From positions 9,596,001 through 9,660,000 of the forward strand of contig OW051494.1 in assembly GCA_932521035.1 (NCBI GenBank): a DNA stretch of 64,000 bases, given 5' to 3'. This DNA comes from Oscheius dolichura (Eukaryota; Nematoda; Chromadorea; Rhabditida; Rhabditidae). The position numbers were made by a program, and so were the translations under genes. A model generated the notes under the pieces. The model was given only the letters and a program-made list of their open reading frames with translations. It was not told the DNA's origin and ran no database searches. Shown here one piece after another: positions 24,865 to 36,093 of this stretch (the stretch's first letter is position 1; every line of letters starts with the position of its first letter).

Positions 24865-25616
24865 GCTGGCCGGGGCTGGGGTCTTCCTGGCAGAGAGCCA
24901 CTGGAGCCATCGCTCTGTTTGTGTCCTCATTAGGCGTTGACTGGTTGTGGTCTTGGGGGTCCCAGTCCGGAGGGGGCATCACAACAAGGAGCCCCCCTCT
25001 CTTTTCTGCTGATAGTTAAAGGGTCGGGGGGCGTGGCTTCCCCCTGCCCCCCTCGGGTTGGGGTGTGTCTTGGAACCGGGAAGGCGCCCCCGGCCGGCCG
25101 AGAGATAGAGAGGGCTGACGAGCCAGTGGGGTCAGTCCCTTCCCCCTGCCCCTGCTCCTCTTCCGATTTCCTTTTAAAGGAGCGGCGGAGGGTCTCGTCA
25201 CGACATCCTTTCCCTATTTAATTTTTCTATATTCTGCCGCCAAAACTGGAGCAATTACCGGTCAAACCACTGAAAAAGGTAAGCCTCCCCCGGCCTTTTC
25301 TCTTTTTAAATTAAAAGCTTGTTTTTCCTTTCCTGCCGGGACCCACTGGTCCGAGGAGAATTGGCCCCCGGGAGAGAGAAAATTAGACTATCCTCTCCCT
25401 TCTCGTCATCCCGTCTTTCTCTCTCTAAAGAGGAACCCATCCCCCCTCCGTTTTCTTCCCTCGCCTCCGTTGATTTTACATCGTTTGAGAGAGCTAAACT
25501 GGAGCAGAGAAGAAGGAATTCTGCCCCTTTTCCATTAAAATAAGAAAAATCTAGAGAAAATGAGGTTTTTTGAGGAAAATGGGGTAAAATGACCCCTAGA
25601 CGTGGTTTTGAGGGCG

Positions 25617-26102
25617 CACCACAGTTAGACAGCGACATGGACAAAGAGAGCGGAAAAGGCAACTGCCAAATTGGAAATGAGGGCAAATACATTGTTTTCT
25701 CCTTCCTTACGCTTTTTGAGGGCCACAGCTGGTTAATTAATTTGAAAAATTCGGGAAACAACGCCACAATTAGACAGCCAGAAGGAAAATTGGCTGTCTA
25801 ACTGTGGCCGTCTTTCGAAATTATTAAAATTATCCCGTTGAGAATTATTATTTCTGGCCATAGTACCTTCTAGCTGTCTAACTGTGGTTTGTTTCTCACT
25901 TTATTTTGCCAAATTCCGTGTTTTCTTGCCGGTTCCTGATGAATTTTTAGCAAAACAAGCTATTTCTCTTGTATTTAGCCATTTCGCTGTCTAACTGTGT
26001 TTCTGTTCCAATCGTTTTGCTTCGACTTCCGTGATTTACACTCATTTTACAGCACCAGAATGAATTTTCCTTATTTTTGGCCATTTCACTGTCTAATTGT
26101 GG
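25617..26102. repeat. 16-bp motif cluster 3, with 100-113-bp tandem units
   Basis: Inverted copies near 25619 and 25763; direct copies near 25793, 25873, 25986 and 26088. The last three are spaced 113 and 102 bp apart, and the spacer shares TTTGGCCATTTC-like and CCGTG blocks, so these are diverged tandem units. Confidence 0.75.
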
Positions 26103-26476
26103 CTCTTCTCCTCTTTTTCTTCCCGTTTCCGCTTCCCTGCAGATATCCTTCTCCGCTTCTCTCACACCCGTACTCGACTCATTTAATCGGTATAATCCAA
26201 TCCTTCTTCCATTTGTTTTCCCCTTTATCCACCCTCCTCCCGGAGTCCCATACGGATGTAGTTGTCCTTCCAAATATTAATGACACCCTCCCCTGTCTGC
26301 TGCATGGAAACAGCTAGCCAGCCGAGAGGGAGGGAGGGAAGAGGAATGACACGCAATTGGCTTTGCTGCTTTTTTTAAAGTCTAACTAGGAGGGAAGATT
26401 TGGATGTCTGGGGTGGAAAATAGAAGTTTTAAAGAGGAAAAAGGCATAAAAATTGGATTAGCAACATTTCCGCGAC

Positions 26477-26691
26477 GCCACAGTTAGACAATTCCACAGC
26501 GCGGGCTGTCTAACTGTGGCTGGATCGTATTTGAACCAAAATTTCAGCATTTTCTAGCGTTTCTGAGGATTTTAACGGAAACGTAAATTATTTAAAAATG
26601 GCTAGCAGATCCGAGAAACAAAAAAAAGAAAAATTGGAATGTGGAACGACACAGTTAGACAGTACCACAGAGCGCGCTGTCTAACTGTGGC
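26477..26691. repeat. Pair of motif hairpins 171 bp apart
   Basis: Each of 26477-26520 and 26648-26691 consists of an inverted motif, TACCACAG/TTCCACAG, a GCGCG core and a direct motif. They would form stem-loops or cruciforms. The spacer between them is unrelated to any gene. Confidence 0.8.
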
Positions 26692-27005
26692 CAGGGTCCA
26701 TTTTTTCGGCTTTTTGGCTTCCTGAGATTTTTAGGATTAATTTAGACTGAAAATTGACTCATAATCCCGTGCGACAAATCCTCCTTTCTCCCATCAGCAG
26801 TCGAGAAAAAAAAGAGATTTAACGGGAAGAGAGAATGGCCGGCTTCCACCCTCACACACACATGAATCTTCCCATGGTGACGTGCCCGCCACGTCGTTAG
26901 CCACGCTTTATTCTCTTCGTCCCTTTTAGTGACTCCGTTCGGGGGATCTTATTCTCTATTTTTTGACTTTTGACCGCGTTTTGACGTGCAATTTAAAGGT
27001 GTAAG

Positions 27006-27440
27006 GGAGCCACAGTTAGACAGCCGCGCTTCCAGAAAATGATCTTATTTTGGTCTCGAAAAGAACTAGAGAGAAGGGATGGACTCTCCCTAAAAATTTT
27101 TATGGGATTACGCATCCCCTCCCCAAAATACTGGACAATCATTCGCTCTCAATTCCCTAGACTGGTCATTGAAGTTTGAGCCAGGCTGGGGGAATGTTCC
27201 CTTCGGAAAAAGACCACAGTTCGGAACTTTTTTGAGCAGCTGTGGCCCTCTAACTGTGGCTTGGGCAGAACATTGTAAGAACTGTCTAACTGTGGCGCCA
27301 ATTGGGATCCTTGAAACCAGGAAGAAATGGACCACGAACTTTTTTGGGCAAGAACTGTCTAACTGTGGCTCTCTACAAATAATGTACCCGCTGTCTACCT
27401 GTGGTGCTTCCCCTAAAAACCACAAACTGCCTAACTGTGG
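27006..27440. repeat. 16-bp motif cluster 4
   Basis: One inverted copy near 27009 and five direct, mostly complete copies near 27245, 27282, 27355, 27390 and 27426. Confidence 0.75.
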
Positions 27441-27665
27441 CGAATTTCCTTAAAGGAACTGTCAGGGACCAAGTGAAAGTGATCATTTGACTCTGAACAA
27501 TCGAGTCCCAAGCGACTGAATGCATATGGAGCCTATTTTCTATCCAACTTTTCGCTTCGGGGTCATTTGTGCGCATTTTACGACTCATATAGCGTTTTCC
27601 GCCTTTTCTCTCTCAAAAAGCTAGCAAACTAACTCAATATAAGCCTCTATATAAATTGCGGTTCC

Positions 27666-27746
27666 CGCACCCGTACAGTCTCGGCAGCGCGCCGTCTGGT
27701 CTTCAACATTCCTTTTCCCACTTCTGCCGAGATATTACGGGTGCAG
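27666..27746. mobile_element. Short PSE palindrome S1
   Basis: Two convergent PSE cores (left CACCCGTACAGTCTCGGC, right inverse with ATATCTCGGC) separated by a 36-bp spacer. No TATA on either side. It lacks the outer arms of the long form. Confidence 0.8.
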
Positions 27747-28229
27747 GCGCCCTGATTCCGCTGCTCATCTCTCCAAAATGTATTTTTCTTGGCTGGAAAT
27801 TTTGTCTGTTTAGTTCCCAATCTTCCAGGAAGAATAGTTGTAAATATAGGGCATTTTCCAACGTCATTATTAAGTCCAGAATAACATGATTATTCCCTTT
27901 AACCTTTGGGATTTCGACTCTCTTCCGCTGGGAATGGAAATGAGGAAAATAGGGACAACATATCGTCACTAGACACCTTTTTCTAGTCGTTTATCCTCGG
28001 TTTTTACGGACCATAACAAAAGGACACGATTTGTGACCTTTCCCTGTTGTGTTCCTTTTTTTAGCATTCATACTTTATGTTGGGCTATGAAAAAGGAAAG
28101 AGGAGCAGGGGAGAGGACGATGGAAAGGATCAGGGGTCGTAAATGTATTCAAAATGACTACGGCAAGTTGTTTGCTTGCTCTTTTGCTGGAAGGCAACGC
28201 GAAAAACGATAGAAGACGAGAATAGGGAA

Positions 28230-28245
28230 CCGCCACAGTTAGACA
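28230..28245 (-). repeat. Single 16-bp motif copy
   Basis: GCCACAGTTAGACAGC, a full inverted match. Confidence 0.8.
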
Positions 28246-28279
28246 GCGAAATATGCAAATTATAACCATTTTTAGAGTC

Positions 28280-28385
28280 AAACTGTTCAGAATTTTCTGC
28301 TGATTATGAATAACCGCTTTAAAAATTATAAAAATGTCAAAAAATTGGAGAAAAATGCATGCAAAGTTGACTATTTATTCAGCGA
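28280..28385 (-). repeat. Dispersed repeat C, copy 1
   Basis: Contains TTTTCTGCTGATTATGAATA and ACCGCTTTAAAAATT followed by AAAAATGTCAAAAAATTGG. Related to 33933-34085, 48780-48930 and 55705-55865. Confidence 0.75.
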
Positions 28386-28420
28386 ATTTCGCCTAAGCAT
28401 TCACGTGAAAGAGCTCCCAG

Positions 28421-28441
28421 CTGCCGAGATTTTACGGGTGC
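28421..28441 (-). promoter_or_regulatory. Solo PSE-like core
   Basis: A perfect core identical over CACCCGTAAAATCTCGGC to the U2 PSE, reading leftwards and unpaired. By analogy with U2 and SL1 the start of transcription would be near 28382 on the minus strand, at the edge of dispersed repeat C. No TATA at the U6 position. Confidence 0.6.
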
Positions 28442-28443
28442 AG

Positions 28444-29305
28444 GTGCAGTAAAATTTGGAGGTATCAGCATGCTTTCTGTTTAGCGACAATACTTTTCAC
28501 AGGAAAGGAGAAATTGGCTGAAATATAGCTCATTCCATTCAGTTTTTGACGCTGATTCTGATGATGTTTTTCGTTTTTTAGGAAAATGCCAATTTCGCCG
28601 TCATTTTGCTCTTCTGTAGTAGCCGGCCTAGGACCCCGAGGATTCTTTTAAAACAGCCTTTTTCCAGTCCAAAGCCCTTTAAAAACTGTCCTTTTCCTTC
28701 TGATTACTTCTTCTGAATGGAGAGTCAAAAAATAGGGAAACGAATTCCATTTTTTCTGCCTCATCGCCCATAATCGTCCTCTTCTCGTCGTCTCCCCCGT
28801 CAGTAATTGAGTTATTAGTCAATCCTCCCTCTTTTTCCTGTTCTTCTTTGTTCCTTCTCCATTTTTTCTCTAATATAATCACAGAACTTTCCCACCAAAA
28901 GTAGAGGATGAATTCAGTTTAAAAATTCCCGAGTATTGGGATTAATAGGGACCGGGATTGGAAGAGGACTGCAGGAGGAAATGACGCGGTCCCGAGACGC
29001 GGGATCAGACGCAAGATTCTGCTCTGAATAGGGAGAAAAAAAATGAGAACAGAGGATGTAAAAGATTAAAAATTCCATTCTCATTTGATATAAAATTCTA
29101 TTCACGCCCGAGAGGAGCACACAGAGACCGCCGAATATGTTTTTGGAAACAACGGCGCTCTCCATTTTTGAACCATTTTTCGCGGGGTTTTCCTATTATA
29201 TCTAGTTACCGCAGTCTTCACTAGACAGTAATACCGCCAAATAGAAATTTGAAAAAAGGTATTTCATCATTTGGCGCGAATTTCGAAAAGAGCCTTTATT
29301 GGCGC
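28444..29305. other. No gene recognised
   Basis: No supported exon or RNA gene; short open frames only. Confidence 0.4.
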
Positions 29306-29307
29306 GT

Positions 29308-29875
29308 GGCTGTCTAACTGTGGCTCTAGGTCAATCTCTTTGGTATCCTGGAACTTTCTTTCATTTTTGAACACTCCATTCTTTTCTTTTTCCCGGCTTT
29401 TAGCCATTCTGAGCTGTTAAATGTTTAATTTGGTCCCTGAAATTTAAATCCTCCCCATTTTCTAGCCGTTTTCCTCATTTTCTAGCTTAAATGCCCTCGG
29501 TTTTCGAGATGGTCAGTGAAAAACGTCCCCTAAGAACAAAAGACCACAGCCTGGGGGAATCATAATTCCCATAGAAAAGCAGCCAACGGCGCTTCCTGTT
29601 ATGATCAGAGAGAGGAGCAAAAATGTGAAGGAGTCGAAACAAAACACCTTTGGCCATGTGGAAACTCCCTGCCCTTTAATTTTTAGCTCCCCATTTCTTT
29701 AAATTATACCCATAGTTTATGTAAAATATATTGCCTTGTAGAGAAAATTCTCGGCTACATTTTGAGCCTAAAATCTTCTGGTAAAGTTGCGAAAGTCATA
29801 GAAGTTTACCGATTTCACGTCTCGCTGTCGAATTGTGGCAATTTATTCGCTTTCGCTGTCTAACTGTGGCTCCAA
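29308..29875. repeat. Scattered 16-bp motif copies
   Basis: Direct copies near 29308, 29825 (variant GCTGTCGAATTGTGGC) and 29856. Nothing else recognised between them. Confidence 0.7.
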
Positions 29876-30206
29876 CCAGCCCCTATTCGTATTTTCCCCC
29901 TAGAGTGCATTATTATCCCCCGTATTCTCACCTTCCATCATCATTTTTTATGTTTTAAAGCCCAGTTCTCCCTTCAAAATAATCAGCTATTCTCAGCCCC
30001 GGAGGGAGAAAACGAGATATTTGTATTCCCGGGAGAGCCCTTTCCTTCCCGATCGCTCCTAATAATTCCCTTGACTCATTCCGGCCTACCCGGGGAATTT
30101 GATTTGTTTGTATCAATTTCCCGCTCTCTTGTGTCGTGTGACCCGTTTTCAATTGAATCCGAGCTATTATCCCGCCGATTATTCCCTGTTTAAAGAATTC
30201 TGGGAA

Positions 30207-30987
30207 CCACAGTTAGACAATGAAGCGCGCGGGATTTGATTGCAGCCAGTCGGGCCAAATTCCCTTCCTCTTATCCTCCTATTTTGTGTCTTTTTCAGTC
30301 AAAACAGATCTTCAAACCGGTAAACAATGGAATAAGCTGTCTAACTGTGGCACCTGCAAATGTTTTTCTCTCCAATTTATACGGAAACCAGGCAATTTCC
30401 TTGTTTTTCCGTTTTAGCCGTTAACGTTGAGACAAATGCTCTTTTACTGTCTAACTGTGGCCTAGACTTTCTTTTTCCATAGATCGCCAATTCCTCCTCC
30501 GCCTTATTATTCCCCTTTGTTCGTTTTCAGACTTCTAGGAAGCCACAGTTAGACAATGGAGCATTTTGATTGCAGCCTTTGAGCGTTTTTCCCCTTTTTC
30601 CTCTTTCAAATCCATTTTTAGACACTTTTACACTTCAAATTTACAAATATGGTCGTAAACTGTCTAACTGTGGCTCTATTTATATTTTCTATTATTTTTT
30701 CTACCGCTCCAGCCACAGTTAAACAGTATTGCGACCTATTGAAGATTTTTCCACTCTAGTACCATTTTTGAGCCACTTTTAGACAGCTTATCCTTTCAGT
30801 AAGCAAATATAGTCCTAAAGCTGTCTAACTGTGGTTTTGGCAGGAGTTCTTCAGCCACAGTTAGACAGCGGGACCCTTTGATTGCGCCCATTCGACCAAA
30901 TTTCCTTTCCTTTACCCTTTATGAGCGTTTTTCGGCGATCTTACCTTCTAATTCTGAGAAAATGGATCCAGAGCTGTCTAACTGTGG
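30207..30987. repeat. Array of four motif-bounded units
   Basis: Units at 30207-30350, 30543-30673, 30713-30834 and 30855-30987 (122-144 bp). Each begins with CCACAGTTAGACA (one variant CCACAGTTAAACA) and ends with TGTCTAACTGTGG. Units 1, 2 and 4 share a TTTGATTGC block soon after the left motif. An extra direct motif lies at 30448. Confidence 0.8.
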
Positions 30988-31295
30988 CTCTTTTCCTCTT
31001 TTCCTCCTTCCACAGCTGTCAATTTATCAGCAAGTCTCCATTTCCGGTATGATTTCCCGTATTTCTTCCTGAATCTATTGGTTTGCCTTCGATCAACACT
31101 AGCCAAGAGTGAGAGAGACACATTTATGGACTGGCTTGCGATCGGCGTCATTCCCGGGAGTTCTCTCATCTGCCCCCTCTGCAGCAGTACACATTATCAA
31201 AGCGGAAAAGCGTTGCCGGGAAACCTAAAAAGACGAGAGAGAAAGGGGAAATGTGCTAACGTCAGCAGCAGCAGTTGGCCGGGGGGAGAGAGCAA

Positions 31296-31325
31296 GGGGA
31301 TTTTGAGGGGATTTTGAGGGGATTC
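31296..31325. repeat. Short tandem repeat GGGGATTTTGA
   Basis: About 2.5 units of GGGGATTTTGA next to a GGGGGGAGAG run. Confidence 0.8.
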
Positions 31326-31514
31326 AGGGATTAGATGATTCACACAGATTTTCACCTCCAAAAGGGGAGAAACGGGGAGAAAAAGGAAGCGGAAGGCGAG
31401 AAGAGGGGGCATTGATTGATTGCCCTGACACCACCTGCCATTTACTCCTCCTGACTGGAAAAAAAGAATGCCACACCCGGCAACAAAGACCACCCCCGAC
31501 TAACACCCGCCAGT

Positions 31515-31587
31515 GCCCGGTTAGCTCAGTCGGTAGAGCACCAGACTCTTAATCTGGCTGTCGCGGGTTCGAGCCCCGCATCGGGCT
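31515..31587 (+). tRNA. tRNA-Lys (anticodon CUU), copy 1
   Basis: Acceptor GCCCGGT/ATCGGGC, D-arm GCTCAGTCGGTAGAGC, anticodon arm CCAGA CTCTTAA TCTGG, T-arm GCGGG TTCGAGC CCCGC, discriminator U. Followed by a TTTTTT terminator at about 31596. Confidence 0.95.
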
Positions 31588-32021
31588 GGCACAATTTTTT
31601 GCTTTATTTCAATCTATTCTTGTGAAGGAATATTGAAAACTTTATATAAAACAACATATTGTTTCCAATAGGGGCCGCTTTTTACACATATTCACGTTGT
31701 TAGATGCAAGGCAATATTCTCTCTTGTAGTAGTATCCAGTGCTTCGGTATCCAACTGGTTTCGGCTTCAGACAGTAGAGGATGTGCTTAAAAAGCCAGCT
31801 ATACGATTATCGCTTTACCTACGTTTTCTGCCATTGGTCGTAGCGATTGGCGTTGTAGTTGTCATACAGTTTATCCATAACAGTTCCCCGGTTATAGATA
31901 TTCTCTTTACTATGCGTAGATTGGCAGAGATCTCTTCGTAATTAGGAAAAAGTTGAAGACATTTATGGTCCTTAAAATACTTTAATTTAAAAGAAAATCA
32001 AAGAAGAAAAGACGAGAACAG
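31588..32021. other. No gene recognised
   Basis: Between a tRNA and a palindromic element; nothing supported. Confidence 0.4.
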
Positions 32022-32175
32022 GAGTTCGGTGCTCGATAGCCCGCTCTGGGGACCCGTAAAGTCTCGGCAGTAGGATCATCTTTATTCAAAACTGTTGCAA
32101 AACTGTGACGTCTTTATATCTTTGTCTTGCCGAGACTTTACGGGTGCAGGGGATTGGACTATCGAGGGCCGAGCC
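32022..32175 (+). mobile_element. Long palindromic PSE element, copy 4
   Basis: Forward orientation. The left core is damaged (GGGGACCCGTAAAGTCTCGGC); the right core is intact. The TATA-like box is changed to GATATAAAG read leftwards. Confidence 0.88.
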
Positions 32176-32516
32176 AGAAAAGATGCGGGTAAAGAGAAAA
32201 AAGGAGAGAAATCGTTCCAACCGCTGGCAAGATAGGATGTGGGGACCGGTATTGTCTCTGCGCCATCAAGGCCACCACAGTTCACTTGAAATGGATATGT
32301 TAGATGAAAACTAGCCGGGAGAGAGAAAACGACGATAACAACAAGGCGGCGAGACACAATTCTTCGAGAAAATGGGGTACTGTGACGATTATTGAAGCCG
32401 CAGTTCCTCTGTAGATGAGCCACAGCGAAGAAGCCACAATTCCTCAGCCAAAGAACAAATTGTAGCGCTCCTTTCGGAGTTTTTGAGCATTGAAGCTCAA
32501 AGAAGAGGAAATCAGT

Positions 32517-32589
32517 GCCCGGTTAGCTCAGTCGGTAGAGCACCAGACTCTTAATCTGGCTGTCGCGGGTTCGAGCCCCGCATCGGGCT
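32517..32589 (+). tRNA. tRNA-Lys (anticodon CUU), copy 2
   Basis: Identical over the gene body to the copy at 31515. TTTT lies about 12 nt downstream. Confidence 0.95.
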
Positions 32590-33172
32590 GTCACTCTCTT
32601 TTGCTTATGGCCTACAAAGGTGGGCCCCATAACGAAGGCTAGAATTAGTCTTTAGCCGTGGAATGCCCGCTCGTAATGGACTAATTGGGCTAATTACTCT
32701 CCGCTAACTTTTGCTCCCAACTTTTGATCCTAAAATTACCTCCCAGTTCCGAATACTCTCCCATTCATTCATCATGTTCTGCTTCCTCCTGACAAGCCAC
32801 GAGAACCGACCGACCCCACACACAAACTGCCCTCTACTTCCTCTCCCCCCTCCTAAAATTCGGCCATTAATTGCCCGCGGCACTTCCGCCACAGGGCAAA
32901 AACCCCGTAATCTTCCAAGGAGGCTTTTCACTATTTTCAGTCCTATGTTTTAAGTTCTCCTCCTTTGCTATTCCCGGGAGAAATGGCCCCCGGGTGTAGA
33001 TCTCATTTAGGCTAATTTTGCTCCTTTGTTCTGGAAGTTCGTGCATTTTCGGAGAACCAGGAATGATCTTTGGAGCTTTGCAGTCGGGAAACAATGAAGC
33101 AAATGACCAGAATTCGCCTACAAATTTTAAAAAATGGATTGGAATAGGCTGAAATAAAAGCAAAAATTTGAC
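32590..33172. other. No gene recognised
   Basis: Between two tRNA-Lys genes. No supported exon. Confidence 0.4.
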
Positions 33173-33245
33173 AGCCCGATGCGGGGCTCGAACCCGCGAC
33201 AGCCAGATTAAGAGTCTGGTGCTCTACCGACTGAGCTAACCGGGC
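33173..33245 (-). tRNA. tRNA-Lys (anticodon CUU), copy 3
   Basis: Identical in sequence to the two plus-strand copies but inverted; the third copy within 1.7 kb. A minus-strand TTTTT lies just downstream (about 33163). Confidence 0.95.
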
Positions 33246-33852
33246 ACAGGAAGCCGCCTGGCGGACAGTAATTATGCCGTTCTCAATGTCCTGAAACGTC
33301 TTATAAGAAGAATCGTTTGTTGTTCAAAAAAGCAAAAAATTGCCCGCCCTGTACGGGACTCTACCACAGATGGTCGGGGTCCCGCTGCAACAACAGTGAA
33401 AGCGGCGTTACCGTTCCCTCCACTTGAGGAATTGCCATTTTCCCGCCACAGTTCACCCGCCGCTGAGGAACTGTGACTCCCATTTCGCCATTTTCTTTAA
33501 AAAAAAGCAAAGATTGTGGCCAAAAAAGTCACAGTCCCCCAATTTTCTCGAAGAATTGTCTCTCCCCCTGTTTGTTATCGTCGTTCCCGTTCTTTCCCCC
33601 CTGACTAGTTTGCATCTAATTCAAATTCTTCGTGTCCCGGTCTCAGTTTCGCAACTAGCCAGTCAGCCAGCTCACACACAGCTATTTTTCTGACATTCTG
33701 ACACGTGGCCCAGTCTAATGAAAACACACCGAGCGTTCCCTTGACTAAAACTCTCACTAGGGTCGTGTTATCCAATCATTTGGGCCTAGTCATCACCTTT
33801 TTCCTCATTTTCTCTTCCAATTTCTATCAAAACCTTCGGAAAATTACGTCCC

Positions 33853-33932
33853 GCACCCGTAAAATCTCGGCAGCAGGGAGATCTTCTTCCTCAATGTCTT
33901 GGCCTTGAGCTGCCGAGATTTTACGGGTGCAG
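33853..33932. mobile_element. Short PSE palindrome S2
   Basis: Two perfect PSE cores (CACCCGTAAAATCTCGGC and its inverse), convergent, with a 36-bp spacer as in S1. No TATA. It directly abuts dispersed repeat C. Confidence 0.85.
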
Positions 33933-34085
33933 CTCGCGCCAAACGAGCGCGCGTAAACGGCGGGCGAGCTTGGTGCGCGACTAAATTGTACTTTAGACGC
34001 ATTTTTCTCCTTTTTTGATATTTTGATAATTTTTAAAGCGGTTATTCGCAATCAGCAGAAAATCCTGAATCTTTTGCAACCAAAT
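33933..34085 (+). repeat. Dispersed repeat C, copy 2
   Basis: Begins GCGCGTAAACGGCGGGCGAGC-like and ends TTTTTAAAGCGGTTATTC, then CAATCAGCAGAAAATC. Matches copies at 28.3, 48.8 and 55.8 kb. Confidence 0.75.
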
Positions 34086-34090
34086 GCATA

Positions 34091-34632
34091 CCTAGTAGGT
34101 TTTCCCCGGCTTCCTGGTTCTTCCAATCTGCCCCGTGTGACCTTTCCCAAACATAAATTCTGCTTGTCGCCGTTATAACGCACGGGGCAATTTCACCGCT
34201 CTTGGCCATTTCTTTACGGGGAATCGCACCTCCCCCGACCAACTTTGCCAACTGGGGGAGGACCAACCAATGCAAATTGAAATGAATTCCAAGCGAGAGA
34301 GAGAGAACGGCGGAAGAGAGAAAAATAGCGACGACGTGACTAACACATTTGTCGGGGGTCTGGGGGTCTCACAGGGGTGTGTATGTGAACACAAAGTTAT
34401 ATTCGCCCGCCGAGAGAGATCTCTCTCTCTCCCATTCCCGGCTTGTCTAGCTCCGTGACTCTGTTGATCACTCCTCGACTCCCGTAGTAGACAGTAGAAA
34501 TCGAAGGAAGTATGGGATGTCTGGTAGGTTCTATGGCTTTTTTGAATTTTAACGTACTGGAGAGTCGATTTATTGTAACTTTTTTTTCGAAATTCTTCTT
34601 CAAAGTGGCGGTAAATTGTATCATACACTAGA
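34091..34632. other. No gene recognised
   Basis: Contains a GA/TC-rich patch (GAGAGAGATCTCTCTCTCTC near 34412) and nothing else that I can support. Confidence 0.4.
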
Positions 34633-34787
34633 GGCTCGGCCCTTGATAGTTCGATCCCCTGCACCCGTAAAATCTCGGCAGTAGGATCGTCTTTATTCAA
34701 AACTGTTACAAAACTGTGACGCCTTTATACTTTTGACTTGCCGAGACTTTACGGGTGCAGGGGGCCGAGACTATCGAGGACCGAGCC
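34633..34787 (+). mobile_element. Long palindromic PSE element, copy 5
   Basis: Complete; both PSE cores intact (AAAATCTCGGC left, AAAGTCTCGGC right); minus-strand GTATAAAGG at the U6-type position. Confidence 0.92.
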
Positions 34788-35257
34788 AATTCTTTGAAGC
34801 GGCATCCATAAGACTCTTTTTGCTCTGTTCCTGTCGTCCTCGGCTGGTTCTCCACTCTCTCCCTGCTTTTTGTACCGTCTAACAATTAATTCTCTCCATA
34901 TTTACCGTATTCCCTAGCCAGATTACTAGGTGGAACCACTAGATCTCCCTTGGGAACCATTCTCAGCGTACCAGGCCCAGATTTTCGGACCAAGCACCGC
35001 CCTGCCCAATGAGAACCTTATTATCCCACCATCCCGGCTTCAAGCGCCCTCTTTCGGGCCTTTTTTCCAAGAATATACGTGCCAGCACTGAGGTAATCCC
35101 CTCCCAGAAGCTGTTTTAGGTCGCGGCAGGATAATCACAGTGATAAAGCCCAGAGAATTTTCTTCCGGGTGAAAGGTGTAACTAGAAATGAATTCAGGGG
35201 TCCTGGAGGGATTTAGCGTGTCACTCTGACAGCTTGAATTTTAGGGGTCCTTGTTTA
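34788..35257. other. No gene recognised
   Basis: No supported exon or RNA gene between two palindromic elements. Confidence 0.4.
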
Positions 35258-35410
35258 CCTCGATTCTCGATATTTCGATCCCCTGCACCCGTAACGTCTC
35301 GGCAGGAAGATCATCTTTATTCAAAACTGTTATAAAACTATGACGCCTTTATACCTTTGTCCTGCCGAGACTTTACGGGTGCAGGAACGTGGACAATTGA
35401 GGAGCGAGCC
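35258..35410 (+). mobile_element. Long palindromic PSE element, copy 6
   Basis: Outer arms diverged. The left core has one change (CGTAACGTCTCGGC); the right core and TATAAAGG are intact. Confidence 0.88.
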
Positions 35411-35938
35411 GTCGCAGATCGCCTTTTGCCGGGTCTCATGGGTCTTTCCCCGAATTCTCCAGCTCCTCACCGTAATTAAGCTCATTCTCATAACAGTTGA
35501 ACATTTCCCACGCTAGAAATACTCATTTTCCCGCCTTTCTCACTCAAAAATCCAAAAATGAACTCTAATCCTCCATATTTCCTCCATTTTCCCTGGTGAC
35601 AATGTTATTTATTTGTTTATTTGGACGCCAGCAGAGTGAACCAAGGGTACTTTTGAAACCTCCCACCAAAATAGAAAGAGGAACAGCAACTGGGTTGATC
35701 ACTGAACCTCAGCATTGTTTATTGACTCCTACACTCCTGGAAGGGTAATGCAAATTTCCTTGACCTGCTTCGAGAAGCGTGGGAGCTGTCTTTCTCGGGC
35801 CACTCTGCTGTTTAGGAGAATCTTGTCATTGAGCTCTAGTGCTTTTTAATTACCCTACCCTGTTATATTCTCAATTTTAGTCTTGTTTTGAGCTGGAAAA
35901 CTGAAATTCCAGTTTATTTTCAAATTTCCTATGGTAAT
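35411..35938. other. No gene recognised
   Basis: Nothing supported. Confidence 0.4.
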
Positions 35939-36093
35939 GGCTCGGTTCCGCGATAGTTCGATCCCCTGCACCCGTAAAGTCTCGGCAGCAGGCTCATCTT
36001 TATACAAAACTGTTATAAAACTATGACGCCTTTATACCTTTGTCCTGCCGAGACTTTACGGGTGCAGGGAATCGGACTATCGAAGACTGAGCC
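35939..36093 (+). mobile_element. Long palindromic PSE element, copy 7
   Basis: Complete with both cores intact and the minus-strand TATAAAGG. It shares CTGTTATAAAACTATGACGCC with copy 6, so these two are close relatives. Confidence 0.92.

Noticed and set aside
21946-31000. CRISPR-like array from the regularly recurring 16-bp motif
   Set aside because: The genome is eukaryotic, the repeats occur in both orientations and spacers vary from a few to hundreds of bases.
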